Shown here one piece after another: positions 26,538 to 39,400 of a stretch of DNA of 48,570 bases. The notes under the pieces were generated by a model. The model did no database searches and was not told the DNA's origin. It was given only the letters and a program-made list of their open reading frames with translations. Positions within the stretch are counted from its first letter, which is position 1. Each line of letters starts with the position of its first letter. Both the position numbers and the translations under genes were made by a program. Source of the stretch: Liolophura sinensis (Eukaryota; Mollusca; Polyplacophora; Chitonida; Chitonidae); NCBI RefSeq assembly GCF_032854445.1, contig NW_027018272.1, positions 1 through 48,570 of the forward strand, written 5' to 3'.

Positions 26538-28185
26538 CTATAAGTTATGTGCCCTTCGGTAGCCCAGAAGACCTGAAATCTTTGGGCCAAGCCCATTTAA
26601 CTCACCCAGCAATTGTCTTACTTCTAAGTCCAAGACAATCTCAATGTCTTTATCTACGTGGAGAAAAACCAGACCATTTGTACATAAAAAACACAAGGTA
26701 CTTGATACAGTCTGCTGTAAAAACTACAAACTAAACACTGACCCACATTTATAAGGTGCCAAAAGATGCGGAATTGAGCCAGGCATCGGCAGCTGTTAAA
26801 AAATTGCAAATATCCCTGGTTTCCATGGAGTAAGAGCCGTTGCTGGGCACGTGATTATGACATCAATGATCATTCAATTGTCACTACAGCCAAAAGTATA
26901 GGTCGGAGAGCAACGCGGTTTGCACCATTCGATTTCTCGTCACAAAATACGTCGGATTAGCCTCTTACCAGCAGCACTGGAACAGTTTTTCCACTTTTGC
27001 ATTTTTGCCTGGTCTTTTTGTTAATTGAAATCGGCTACACTGTACTCTGTACAATCGCGACTGGTCATTACTATATTCAACTTTTGACTATAAGTTATGT
27101 GCCCTTCGGTAGCCCAGAAGACCTGAAATCTTTGGGCTAAGCCCATTTAACTCACCCAGCAATTGTCTTACTTCTAAGTGCAAGACAATCTCAATGTCTT
27201 TATCTACGTGTAGAAAAACCACACCATTTGTACATAAAAAACACAAGGTACTTGATACAGTCTGCTGTAAAAAGTACAACTAAACACTGACCCACATTTA
27301 TAATGTGCCAAAAGATGCGGAATTGGGCCAGGCATCGGCAGCTGTATAAAAATTGCAAATTTCCCTGGTTTCCATGGAGTAAGAGCCTTTGCTGGGCACG
27401 TGATTATGACATCAATGATCATTCAATTGTCGCTACAGCCAAAAGTATTGGTCGGAGAGCAACGCGGTTTGCACCATTCGATTTCTCGTCACAAAATACG
27501 TCGGATTAGCCTCTTACCAGCAGCACTGGAACAATTTTTCCACTTTTGCATTTTTGCCTGGTCTTTTTGTTAATTGAAATCGGCTACACTGTACTCTGTA
27601 CAATCGCGACTGGTCATTACTATATTCAACTTTTGACTATATGTTATGTGCCCTTCGGTAGCCCAGAAGACGTCAAATCTTTGGGCTAAGCCCATTTAAC
27701 TCACCCAGCAATTGCCTTACTTCTAAGTGCAAGACAATCTCAATGTCTTTATCTACGTGTAGAAAAACCACACCATTTGTACGTGAAAAACACAAGGTAC
27801 TTGATACAGTCTGCTGTAAAAAGTACAACTGAACACTGACCCACTTCAGTAAGGTGCCAAAAGATGCGGAATTGAGCCAGGCATCGGCAGCTGTTGAAAA
27901 ATTGCAAATTTCCCTGGTTTCCATGGAGTAAGAGCCGTTGCTGGGCACGTGATTATGACATAAATGATCATTCAATTGTCACTACAGCCAAAAGTATTGG
28001 TCGGAGAGCAACGCGGTTTGCACCATTCGATTTCTCGTCACAAAATACGTCGGATTAGCCTCTTACCAGCAGCACTGGAACAGTTTTTCCACTTTTGCAT
28101 TTTTACCTGGTCTTTTTGTTAATTGAAATCGGCTACACTGTACTCTGTACAATCGCGACTGGTCATTACTATATTCAACTTTTGA
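26538..28185 (+). repeat. HOR III, trimer copy 2
   Basis: Units starting at 26538, 27088 and 27637 repeat the preceding trimer at a spacing of 1648-1649 bp with the same marker set. The third unit is less close to its partner. It lacks GTGCCAGAC, GCAAAAATCCC and CACGAGATT, which instead reappear in the unit at 29284, so the third position has exchanged sequence with another copy. Confidence 0.83.
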
Positions 28186-29283
28186 CTATAAGTTATGTGC
28201 CCTTCGGTAGCCCAGAAGACCTGAAATCTTTGGGCCAAGCCCATTTAACTCACCCAGCAATTGCCTTACTTCTAAGTGCAAGACAATCTCAATGTCTTTA
28301 TCTACGTGTAGAAAAACCAGACCATTTGTACATGAAAAACACAAGGTACTTGATACAGTCTGCTGTATAAAGTACAACTGAACACTGACCCACTTCAGTA
28401 AGGTGCCAAAAGATGCGGAATTGAGCCAGGCATCGGCAGCTGTTGAAAAATTGCAAATATCCCTGGTTTCCATGGAGTAAGAGCCGTTGCTGGGCACGTA
28501 ATTATGACATCAATGATCATTGAATTGTCGCTACAGCCAAAAGTATAGGTCGGAGAGCAACGCGGTTTGCACCATTCGATTTCTCGTCACAAAATACGTC
28601 GGATTAGCCTCTTACCAGCAGCACTGGAACAGTTTTTCCACTTTTGCATTTTTGCCTGGTCTTTTTGTTAATTGAAATCGGCTACACTGTACTCTGTACA
28701 ATCGCGACTGGTCATTACTATATTCAACTTTTGACTATAAGTTATGTGCCGTTTGGTAGCCCAGAAGACGTCAAATCTTTGGGCTAAGCCCATTTAACTC
28801 ACCCAGCAATTGCCTTACTTCTAAGTGCAAGACAATCTCAATGTCTTTATCTACGTGTAGAAAAACCACACCATTTGTACATAAAAAACACAAGGTACTT
28901 GATACAGTCTGCTGTATAAAGTACAACTGAACACTGACCCACTTCAGTAAGGTGCCAAAAGATGCGGAATTGAGCCAGGCATCGGCAGCTGTTGAAAAAT
29001 TGCAAATATCCCTGGTTTCCATGGAGTAAGAGCCGTTGCTGGGCACGTGATTATGACATCAATGATCATTCAATTGTCACTAGAGGCAAAAGTATTGGTC
29101 GGAGAGCAACACGGTTTGCACCATTCGATTTCTCGTCACAAAATACGTCGGATTAGCCTCTTACCAGCAGCACTGGAACAGTTTTTCCACTTTTGCATTT
29201 TTGCCTGGTCTTTTTGTTAATTGAAATCGGCTACACTGTACTCTGTACAATCGCGACTGGTCATTACTATATTCAACTTTTGA
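28186..29283 (+). repeat. Two adjacent units sharing TGCTGTATAAAG
   Basis: Units starting at 28186 and 28735 share TGCTGTATAAAGTAC (near 28361 and 28910) and GCAAATATCCC after CTTCAGTAAGG, so one is probably a local duplicate of the other. The second has a private change near its start (GTGCCGTTTGG). The same TATAAAG variant defines unit type G of HOR IV, about 7 kb and more to the right. Confidence 0.8.
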
Positions 29284-32200
29284 CTATAAGTTATGTGCCC
29301 TTCGGTAGCCCAGAAGACGTCAAATCTTTGGGCTAAGCCCATTTAACTCACCCAGCAATTGCCTTACTTCTAAGTGCCAGACAATCTCAATGTCTTTATC
29401 TACGTGTAGAAAAACCACACCATTTGTACGTGAAAAACACAAGGTACTTGATACAGTCTGCTGTAAAAAGTACAACTGAACACTGACCCACTTCAGTAAG
29501 GTGCCAAAAGATGCGGAATTGAGCCAGGCATCGGCAGCTGTTGAAAAATTGCAAAAATCCCTGGTTTCCATGGAGTAAGAGCCGTTGCTGGGCACGAGAT
29601 TATGACATAAATGATCATTCAATTGTCACTACAGCCAAAAGTATTGGTCGGAGAGCAACGCGGTTTGCACCATTCGATTTCTCGTCACAAAATACGTCGG
29701 ATTAGCCTCTTACCAGCAGCACTGGAACAGTTTTTCCACTTTTGCATTTTTGCCTGGTCTTTTTGTTAATTGAAATCGGCCACACTGTACTCTGTACCAT
29801 CGCGACTGGTCATTACTATATTCAACTTTTGACTATATGTCATGTGCCCTTCGGTAGCCCAGAAGACCTGAAATCTTTGGGCTAAGACCATTTAACTCAC
29901 CCAGCATTTGCCTTACTTCTAAGTGCAAGACAATCTCAATGTCTTTATCTACTTGTAGAAAAACCAGATCATTTGTACATAAAAAACACAAGGTACTTGA
30001 TACAGTCTGCTGTAAAAACTACAACTAAACACTGACCCACATTTATAAGGCGCCAAAAGATGCGGAATTGGGCTAGGCATCGGCAGCTTTTAAAAAATTG
30101 CAAATATCCCTGGTTTTCCATGGAGTAAGAGCCGTTGCCGGGCACGTGATTATGACATCAATGATCATTCAATTGTCACTACAGGCAAATGTATTGGTCG
30201 GAGAGCAACGCGGTTTGCACCATTCGATTTCTCGTCACAAAATACGTCGGATTAGCCTCTTACCAGCAGCACTGGAACAGTTTTTCCACTTTTGCATTTT
30301 TGCCTGGTCTTTTTGTTAATTGAAATCGGCTACACTGTACTCTGTACAATCGCGACTGGTCATTACTATATTCAACTTTTGACTATAAGTTATGTGCCCT
30401 TCGGTAGCCCAGAAGACGTCAAATCTTTGGGCTAAGCCCATTTAACTCACCCAGCAATTGCCTTACTTCTAAGTGCAAGACAATCTCAATGCCTTTATCT
30501 ACGTGTAGAAAAACCACACCATTTGTACGTGAAAAACACAAGTTACTTGATACAGTCTGCTGTAAAAAGTACAACTGAACACTGACCCACTTCAGTAAGG
30601 TGCCAAAAGATGCGGAATTGAGCCAGGCATCGGCAGCTGTTGAAAGATTGCAAATATCCCTGGTTTCCATGGAGTAAGAGCCGTTGCTGGGCACGTGATT
30701 ATGACATAAATGATCATTCAATTGTCACTACAGCCAAAAGTATTGGTCGGAAAGCAACGCGGTTTGCACCATTCGATTTCTCGTCACAAAATACGTCGGA
30801 TTAGCCTCTTACCAGCAGCACTGGAACAGTTTTTCCACTTTTGCATTTTTACCTGGTCTTTTTGTTAATTGAAATCGGATACACTGTACTCTGTACAATC
30901 GCGACTGGTCATTACTATATTCAACTTTTGACTATAAGTTATGTGCCCTTCGGTAGCCCAGAAGACCTGAAATCTTTGGGCCAAGCCCATTTAACTCACC
31001 CAGCAATTGTCTTACTTCTAAGTGCAAGACAATCTCAATGTCTTTATCTACGTGTAGAAAAACCACACCATTTGTACATAAAAAAACACAAGGTACTTGA
31101 TACAGTCTGCTGTAAAAAGTACAACTAAACACTGACCCACATTTATAAGGTGCCAAAAGATGCGGAATTGGGCCAGGCATCGGCAGCTGTTAAAAAATTG
31201 CAAATATCCCTGTTTTCCATGGAGTAAGAGCCGTTGCTGGGCACGTGATTATGACATAAATGATCATTCAATTGTCACTACAGGCAAAAGTATTAGTCGG
31301 AGAGAAACGCGGTTTGCACCATTCGATTTCTCGTCACAAAATACGTCGGATTAGCCTCTTACCAGCAGCACTAGAACAATTTTGCGAATTTTGCATTTTT
31401 GCCTGGTCTTTTTGTTAATTGAAATCGGCTACACTGTACTATGTACCATCGCGACTGGTCATTACTATATTCAACTTTTGACTATATGTCATGTGCCCTT
31501 CGGTAGCCCAGAAGACGTCAAATCTTTGGGCTAAGCCCATTTAACTCACCCAGCAATTGCCTTACTTTTAAGTCGAAGACAATCTTAATGTCTTTATCTA
31601 CGTGTAGAAAAACAACACCATTTGTACATGAAAAACACAAGGTACTTGATACAGTCTGCTGTAAAAAGTACAACTGAACACTGACAAACATCAGTAAAAT
31701 GCCAAAAGATTCGGAATTGAGCCAGGCATCGGCAGCTGTTGACAAATTGCAAATTTCCCTGGTTTCTATGGAGTAAGAGCCGTGGCTACGCACGTGATTA
31801 TGACATCAATGATCATTCAATTGTCGCTACAGCCAAAAGTATTGGTCGGAGAGCAACGCGGATTGCACCATTCGATTTCTCGTCACAAAATACGTCGGAT
31901 TAGCCTCTTACTAGTAGAACTGGAACAGTTTTTCCACTTTTGCGTTTTTGCCTGGTCTTTTTGTTAATTGAAACCGGCTACACTATACTCTGTACAATCG
32001 CGACTGGTCATTACTATATTCAACTTTTGACTATAAGTTATGTGCCCTTCGGTAGCCCAGAAGACGTCAAATCTTTGGGCTAAGCCCATTTAACTCACCC
32101 AGCAATTGTCTTACTTCTAAGTCCAAGGCAATCTCAATGTCTTTATCTACGTGTAGAAAAACCACACCATTTGTACATAAAAAACACAAGGTAGTTGATA

Positions 32201-32580
32201 CAGTATGCTGTAAAAAGTACAACTAAACACTGACCCACATTTATAAGGTGCCAAAAGATGCGGAATTGGGCCAGGCATCGGCAGCTGTTGAAAAATTGCA
32301 AATTTCCCTAGTTTCCATGGAGTAAGAGCCGTTGCTGGGCACGTGATTATGACATAAATGATCATTCAATTGTCACTACAGCCAAAAGTATTAGTCGGAG
32401 AGCAACGCGGATTGCACCATTCGATTTCTCGTCACAAAATACGTCGGATTAGTTTCTTACCAGCAGCAACTGGAACAGTTTTTCCACTTTTGCATTTTTA
32501 CCTGGTCTTTTTGTTAATTGAAATCGGCTACACTGTACTCTGTACAATCGCGACTGGTCATTACTATATTCAACTTTTGA
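29284..32580 (+). repeat. Six units bridging HOR III and HOR IV
   Basis: Units start at 29284, 29833, 30383, 30932, 31482 and 32031. The first repeats the unit at 25989, 3295 bp away: GTGCCAGAC near 29373, GCAAAAATCCC near 29551, CACGAGATT near 29594, and CGGCCACACTG with GTACCATCGCG near 29779. The others carry scattered private changes such as GGCGCCAAAAG (near 30048), ACTAGAACAATTTTGCG (near 31369) and TGACAAACATCAG (near 31682). The unit at 32031 ends with TTAGTTTCTTACC and CAGCAGCAACTGG, the tail signature of type H of HOR IV, so the HOR IV boundary lies inside it. Confidence 0.75.
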
Positions 32581-32625
32581 CTATAAGTTATGTGCCCTTC
32601 GGTAGCCCAGAAGACCTGAAATCTT

Positions 32626-32638
32626 TGGGCTAAGCCCA
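32626..32638. repeat. 13-bp inverted repeat TGGGCTAAGCCCA, one example
   Basis: Six bases (TGGGCT) pair with AGCCCA around a single central A. It sits about 45 bases after the unit start and recurs in nearly every unit. The GGGCCAAGCC variant (unit type G and others) and the GAGCTAAGCC variant (type E) weaken the stem. A cruciform or protein-binding half-sites are possible; no function is shown. Confidence 0.8.
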
Positions 32639-33026
32639 TTTAACTCACCCAGCAATTGCCTTACTTCTAAGTCCAAGACAATCTCAATGTCTTTATCTAC
32701 GTGTAGAAAAACCAGACCATTTGTACATAAAAAACACAAGGTACTTGATACAGTCTGCTGTAAAAAGTACAACTAAACACTGACCCACATTTATAAGGTG
32801 CCAAAAGATTCGGAATTGGGCCAGGCATCGGCAGCTGTTGAAAAATTGCAAATATCCCTGGTTTCCATGGAGTAAGAGCCGTTGCTGGTCACATCATTAT
32901 GACATCAATGATCATTCAATTGTCGCTACAGCCACAAGTATTGGTCGGAAAGCAACGCGGTTTGCACCATCCGATTTCTCGTCACAAAATACGTCGGATT
33001 GGCCTCTTACCAGCAGCACTGGAACA

Positions 33027-33065
33027 GTTTTTCCACTTTTGCATATTTGCCTGGTCTTTTTGTTA
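33027..33065 (+). other. T-tract cluster, possible intrinsically bent segment
   Basis: Every full unit carries a row of short T-runs of three to six bases in the segment from GGAACAG to TTAATTG. In the leftmost unit their centres are near 306, 314, 322 and 334, an average spacing of about 9.5 bases, near one helical turn. Phased A/T tracts are known to bend DNA, but here the phasing is imperfect. The truncated unit at 20725 lacks this segment. Confidence 0.4.
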
Positions 33066-33082
33066 ATTGAAATCGGCTACAC

Positions 33083-33095
33083 TGTACTCTGTACA
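33083..33095. repeat. 13-bp inverted repeat TGTACTCTGTACA, one example
   Basis: TGTAC and GTACA pair around TCT. It recurs in nearly every unit about 500 bases after the unit start. Variants GTACTATGTACC (near 15189, 19029, 21549, 24295, 31438) and TGTACTATGTAC (near 10246) alter the loop or one arm. Confidence 0.8.
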
Positions 33096-33438
33096 ATCGC
33101 GACTGGTCATTACTATATTCAACTTTTGACTATAAGTTATGTGCCCTTCGGTAGCCCAGAAGACCTGAAATCTTTGGGCTAAGCCCATTTATCTCACCCA
33201 GCAATTGTCTTACTTCTAAGTGCAAGACAATCTCAATGTCTTTATCTACGTGTAGAAAAACCACACCATTTGTACGTGAAAAACACAAGGTACTTGATAC
33301 AGTCTGCTGTAAAAAGTACAACTGAACACTGACCCACTTCAGTAAGGTGCCAAATGATGCGGAATTGAGCCAGGCATCGGCAGCTGTTGAAAAATTGCAA
33401 ATTTCCCTGGTTTCCATGGAGTAAGAGCCGATGCTGTG

Positions 33439-33446
33439 CACGTGAT
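33439..33446. promoter_or_regulatory. CACGTGAT site (E-box; ATCACGTG on minus strand), one example
   Basis: CACGTG is an E-box palindrome, and the minus strand reads ATCACGTG, which fits the published yeast centromere element CDEI consensus RTCACRTG bound by Cbf1. The example is in the type B unit at 33130. The same site occurs in many but not all units. In HOR IV, types B, F and H keep it, while A (CACATCATT), C and E (CACGTCATT) and D and G (CACGTAATT) have lost it. The match is short and may be chance; binding is not shown. Confidence 0.35.
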
Positions 33447-33453
33447 TATGGCA

Positions 33454-33467
33454 TCAATGATCATTGA
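33454..33467. repeat. 14-bp perfect palindrome TCAATGATCATTGA
   Basis: The sequence equals its own reverse complement over 14 bases and lies just right of the CACGTG site in the type B unit. It is present in units with GACATCAATGATCATTGAATTG-like context (for example near 2926, 5114 and 35649). Most others keep only the inner 10 bases AATGATCATT. Type D units have AATGATAATT, which breaks it. Confidence 0.8.
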
Positions 33468-36424
33468 ATTGTCGCTACAGCCAAAAGTATTGGTCGGAGA
33501 GCAACGCGGATTGCACCATTCGATTTCTCGTCAGAAAATACGTCGGATTAGCCTCTTACTAGTAGCACTGGAACAGTTTTTCCACTTTTGCATTTTTGCC
33601 TGGTCTTTTTGTTAATTGAAACCGGCTACACTGTACTCTGTACAATCGCGACTGGTCATTACTATATTCAACTTTTGACTATAAGTTATGTGCCCTTCGG
33701 TAGCCCAGAAGACCTGAAATCTTTGGGCTAAGCCCATTTAACTCACCCAGCAATTGCCTTACTTCTAAGTGGAAGACAATCTCAATGTCTTTATCTACGT
33801 GTAGAAAAACCAGACCATTTGTACATAAAAAACACAAGGTACTTGATACAGTCTGCTGTAAAAAGTACAACTAAACACTGACCCACATTTATAAGGTGCC
33901 AAAAGATTCGGAATTGGGCCAGGCATCGGCAGCTGTTAAAAAATTGCAAATATCCCTGGTTTCCATGGAGTAAGAGCCGTTGCTGGGCACGTCATTATGA
34001 CATCAATGATCATTCAATTGTCGCTACAGCCACAAGTATTGGTCGGAAAGCAACGCGGTTTGCACCATCCGATTTCTCGTCACAAAATACGTCGGATTAG
34101 CCTCTTACCAGCAGCACTGGAACAGTTTTTCCACTTTTGCATTTTTGCCTGGTCTTTTTGTTAATTGAAACCGGCTACACTGTACTCTGTACAATCGCGA
34201 CTGGTCATTACTATATTCAACTTTTAACTATAAGTTATGTGCCCTTCGGTAGCCCAGAAGACGTGAAATCTTTGGGCTAAGCCCATTTAACTCACCCAGC
34301 AATTGCCTTACTTCTAAGTGGAAGACAATCTCAATGTCTTTATCTACGTGTAGAAAAACCACACCATTTGTACATAAAAAACACATGGTACTTGATACAG
34401 TGTGCTGTAAAAAGTACAACTGAACACTGACCCACTTCAGTAAGGTGCCAAAAGATTCGGAATTGAGCCAGGCATCGGCAGCTGTTGACAAATTGCAAAT
34501 ATCTCTGGTTTCCATGGAGTAAGAGCCGTTGCTGGGCACGTAATTATGACACCAATGATAATTGAATTGTCGCTACAGCCAAAAGTATAGGTCGGAGAGC
34601 AACGCGGTTTGCACCATTCGATTTCTCGTCACAAAATACGTCGGATTAGCCTCTTACTAGTAGCACTGGAACAGTTTTTCCACTTTTGCATTTTTGCCTG
34701 GTCTTTTTGTTAATTGAAACCGGCTACACTGTACTCTGTACAATCGCGACTGGTCATTACTATATTCAACTTTTGACTATAAGTTATGTGCCCTTCGGTA
34801 GCCCAGAAGACCTGAAATCTTTGGGCTAAGCCCATTTATCTCACCCAGCAATTGCCTTACTTCTAAGTGCAAGACAATCTCAATGTCTTTATCTACGTGT
34901 AGAAAAACCACACCATTTGTACGTGAAAAACACAAGGTACTTGATACAGTCTGCTTTAAAAAGTACAACTGAACACTGACCCACTTTAGTAAGGTGCCAA
35001 ATGATGCGGAATTGAGCCAGGCATCGGCAGCTGTTGAAAAATTGCAAATTTCCCTGGTTTCCATGGAGTAAGAGCCGTTGCTGGGCACGTGATTATGACA
35101 TAAATGATCATTCAATTGTCACTACAGCCAAAAGTATTGGTCGGAAAGCAACGCGGTTTGCACCATCCGATTTCTCGTCACAAAATACGTCGGATTAGCC
35201 TCTTACCAGCAGCACTGGAACAGTTTTTCCACTTTTGCATTTTTGCCTGGTCTTTTTGTTAATTGAAATCGGCTACACTGTACTCTGTACAATCGCGACT
35301 GGTCATTACTATATTCAACTTTTGACTATAAGTTATGTGCCCTTCGGTAGCCCAGAAGACCTGAAATCTTTGGGCCAAGCCCATTTAACTCACCCAGCAA
35401 TTGTCTTACTTCTAAGTGCAAGACAATCTCAATGTCTTTATCTACGTGTAGAAAAACCAGACCATTTGTACATGAAAAACACAAGGTACTTGATACAGTC
35501 TGCTGTATAAAGTACAACTGAACACTGACCCACTTCAGTAAGGTGCCAAATGATGCGGAATTGAGCCAGGCATCGGCAGCTGTTGAAAAATTGCAAATAT
35601 CCCTGGTTTCCATGGAGTAAGAGCCGTTGCTGGGCACGTAATTATGACATCAATGATCATTGAATTGTCGCTACAGCCAAAAGTATAGGTCGGAGAGCAA
35701 CGCGGTTTGCACCATTCGATTTCTCGTCACAAAATACGTCGGATTAGCCTCTTACCAGCAGCACTGGAACAGTTTTTCCACTTTTGCATTTTTGCCTGGT
35801 CTTTTTGTTAATTGAAATCGGCTACACTGTACTCTGTACAATCGCGACTGGTCATTACTATATTCAACTTTTGACTAAAAGTTATGTGCCCTTCGGTAGC
35901 CCAGAAGACGTGAAATCTTTGGGCTAAGCCCATTTAACTCACCCAGCAATTGCCTTACTTCTAAGTGCAAGACAATCTCAATGTCTTTATCTACGTGTAG
36001 AAAAACCACACCATTTGTACATAAAAAACACAAGGTACTTGATACAGTCTGCTGTAAAAAGTACAACTGAACACTGACCCACTTCAGTAAGGTGCCAAAA
36101 GATGCGGAATTGAGCCAGGCATCGGCAGCTGTTGAAAAATTGCAAATTTCCCTGGTTTCCATGGAGTAAGAGCCGTTGCTGGGCACGTGATTATGACATA
36201 AATGATCATTCAATTGTCGCTACAGCCAAAAGTATTGGTCGGAGAGCAACGCGGTTTGCACCATTCGATTTGTCGTCACAAAATACGTCGGATTAGTTTC
36301 TTACCAGCAGCAACTGGAACAGTTTTTCCACTTTTGCATTTTTACCTGGTCTTTTTGTTAATTGAAATCGGCTACACTGTACTCTGTACAATCGCGACTG
36401 GTCATTACTATATTCAACTTTTGA

Positions 36425-39400
36425 CTATAAGTTATGTGCCCTTCGGTAGCCCAGAAGACCTGAAATCTTTGGGCTAAGCCCATTTAACTCACCCAGCAAT
36501 TGCCTTACTTCTAAGTCCAAGACAATCTCAATGTCTTTATCTACGTGTAGAAAAACCAGACCATTTGTACATAAAAAACACAAGGTACTTGATACAGTCT
36601 GCTGTAAAAAGTACAACTAAACACTGACCCACATTTATAAGGTGCCAAAAGATTCGGAATTGGGCCAGGCATCGGCAGCTGTTGAAAAATTGCAAATATC
36701 CCTGGTTTCCATGGAGTAAGAGCCGTTGCTGGTCACATCATTATGACATCAATGATCATTCAATTGTCGCTACAGCCACAAGTATTGGTCGGAAAGCAAC
36801 GCGGTTTGCACCATCCGATTTCTCGTCACAAAATACGTCGGATTGGCCTCTTACCAGCAGCACTGGAACAGTTTTTCCACTTTTGCATATTTGCCTGGTC
36901 TTTTTGTTAATTGAAATCGGCTACACTGTACTCTGTACAATCGCGACTGGTCATTACTATATTCAACTTTTGACTATAAGTTATGTGCCCTTCGGTAGCC
37001 CAGAAGACCTGAAATCTTTGGGCTAAGCCCATTTATCTCACCCAGCAATTGTCTTACTTCTAAGTGCAAGACAATCTCAATGTCTTTATCTACGTGTAGA
37101 AAAACCACACCATTTGTACGTGAAAAACACAAGGTACTTGATACAGTCTGCTGTAAAAAGTACAACTGAACACTGACCCACTTCAGTAAGGTGCCAAATG
37201 ATGCGGAATTGAGCCAGGCATCGGCAGCTGTTGAAAAATTGCAAATTTCCCTGGTTTCCATGGAGTAAGAGCCGATGCTGTGCACGTGATTATGGCATCA
37301 ATGATCATTGAATTGTCGCTACAGCCAAAAGTATTGGTCGGAGAGCAACGCGGATTGCACCATTCGATTTCTCGTCAGAAAATACGTCGGATTAGCCTTC
37401 TTACTAGTAGCACTGGAACAGTTTTTCCACTTTTGCATTTTTGCCTGGTCTTTTTGTTAATTGAAACCGGCTACACTGTACTCTGTACAATCGCGACTGG
37501 TCATTACTATATTCAACTTTTGACTATAAGTTATGTGCCCTTCGGTAGCCCAGAGACCTGAAATCTTTGGGCTAAGCCCATTTAACTCACCCAGCAATTG
37601 GCCTTACTTCTAAGTCGAAGACAATCTCAATGTCTTTATCTACGTGTAGAAAAACCAGACCATTTGTACATAAAAAACACAAGGTACTTGATACAGTCTG
37701 CTGGTAAAAAGTACAACTAAACACTGACCCACATTTATAAGGTGCCAAAAGATTCGGAATTGGGCCAGGCATCGGCAGCTGTTAAAAAATTGCAAATATC
37801 CCTGGTTTCCATGGAGTAAGAGCCGTTGCTGGGCACGTCATTATGACATCAATGATCATTCAATTGTCGCTACAGCCACAAGTATTGGTCGGAAAGCAAC
37901 GCGTTTGCACCATCCGATTTCTCGTCACAAAATACGTCGGATTAGCCTCTTACCAGCAGCACTGGAACAGTTTTTCCACTTTTGCATTTTTGCCTGGTCT
38001 TTTTGTTAATTGAAACCGGCCTACACTGTACTCTGTACAATCGCGACTGGTCTTTACTATATTCAACTTTAACTTTAAGTTATTGCCCTTCGGTAGCCCA
38101 GAAGACGTGAAATCTTTGGGCTAAGCCCATTTAACTCACCAGCAATTGCCTTACTTCTAAGTGGAAGGACAATCTCAATGTCTTTATCTACGTGTAGAAA
38201 AACCACACCATTTGTACATAAAAAACACATGGTACTTGATACAGTGTGCTGTAAAAAGTACAACTGAACACTGACCCACTTCAGTAAGGTGCCAAAAGAT
38301 TCGGAATTGAGCCAGGCATCGGCAGCTGTTGAAAATTGCAAATATCTCTGGTTTCCATGGAGTAAGAGCCGTTGCTGGGCACGTAATTTATGACACCAAT
38401 GATAATTGAATTGTCGCTACTAGCCAAAGTATAGGTCGGAGAGCAACGCGGTTTGCACACATTTCGATTTCTCGTCACAAAATACGTCGGATTAGCCTCT
38501 TACTAGTAGCACTGGAACAGTTTTTCCACTTTTGCATTTTTGCTGGTCTTTTTGTTAATTGAAACCGGCTACACTGTACTCTGTACAATCGCGACTGGTC
38601 ATTACTATATTCAACTTTTGACTATAAGTTAGGTGCCCTTCGGTAGCCCAGAAGACCTGAAATCTTGAGCTAAGCCCATTTAACTCACCCAGCAATTGCC
38701 TTACTTCTAAGTCGAAGACAAATCTCAATGTCTTTATCTACGTGTAGAAAAACCAGACCATTTGTACATAAAAAACACAGGTACTTGATACTGTCTGCTG
38801 TAAAAAGTACAACTAAACACTGACCCACATTTATAAGGTGCCAAAAGATTCGGAATTGGGCCAGGCATCGGCAGCTGTTAAAAAATTGAAAATATCCCTG
38901 GTTTCCATGGAGTAAGAGCCGTTGCTGGGCACGTCATTATGACATCAATGATCATTCAATTGTCGCTACAGCCACAAGTATTGGTCGGAAAGCAACGCGG
39001 TTTGCACCATCCGATTTCTCGTCACAAAATACGTCGGATTAGCCTCTTACCAGCAGCACTGGAACAGTTTTTCCACTTTTGCATTTTTGCCTGGTCTTTT
39101 TGTTAATTGAAATCGGCTACACTGTACTCTGTACAATCGCGACTGGTCATTACTATATTCAACTTTTGACTATAAGTTATGTGCCCTTCGGTAGCCCAGA
39201 AGACCTGAAATCTTTGGGCTAAGCCCATTTATCTCACCCAGCAATTGCCTTACTTCTAAGTGCAAGACAAACTCAATGTCTTTATCTACGTGTAGAAAAA
39301 CCACACCATTTGTACGTGAAAAACACAAGGTACTTGATACAGTCTGCTTTAAAAAGTACAACTGAACACTGACCCACTTCAGTAAGGTGCCAAATGATGC

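Larger units (their letters stand above)
32581..36424 (+). repeat. HOR IV, copy 1: A B C D F G H (3844 bp)
   Basis: Seven units start at 32581 (A), 33130 (B), 33679 (C), 34228 (D), 34777 (F), 35326 (G) and 35875 (H). Markers: A, GGTCACATCATT with GATTGGCC and GCATATTTGCC; B, GAGCCGATGC with TATGGCATC; C, GTGGAAGAC with CGTCATTATG and GCCACAAG; D, AACACATGG with CAGTGTGCTG and GATAATTG; F, TTTATCTCACC with TGCTTTAAAAAG; G, GGGCCAAGCC with GTATAAAG; H, GATTTGTCG with TTAGTTTCTT and GCAGCAACTGG. Type E, seen in later copies, is absent. Copy-to-copy similarity by eye is very high; the A units of copies 1 and 2 show no difference that I could find. Confidence 0.9.
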
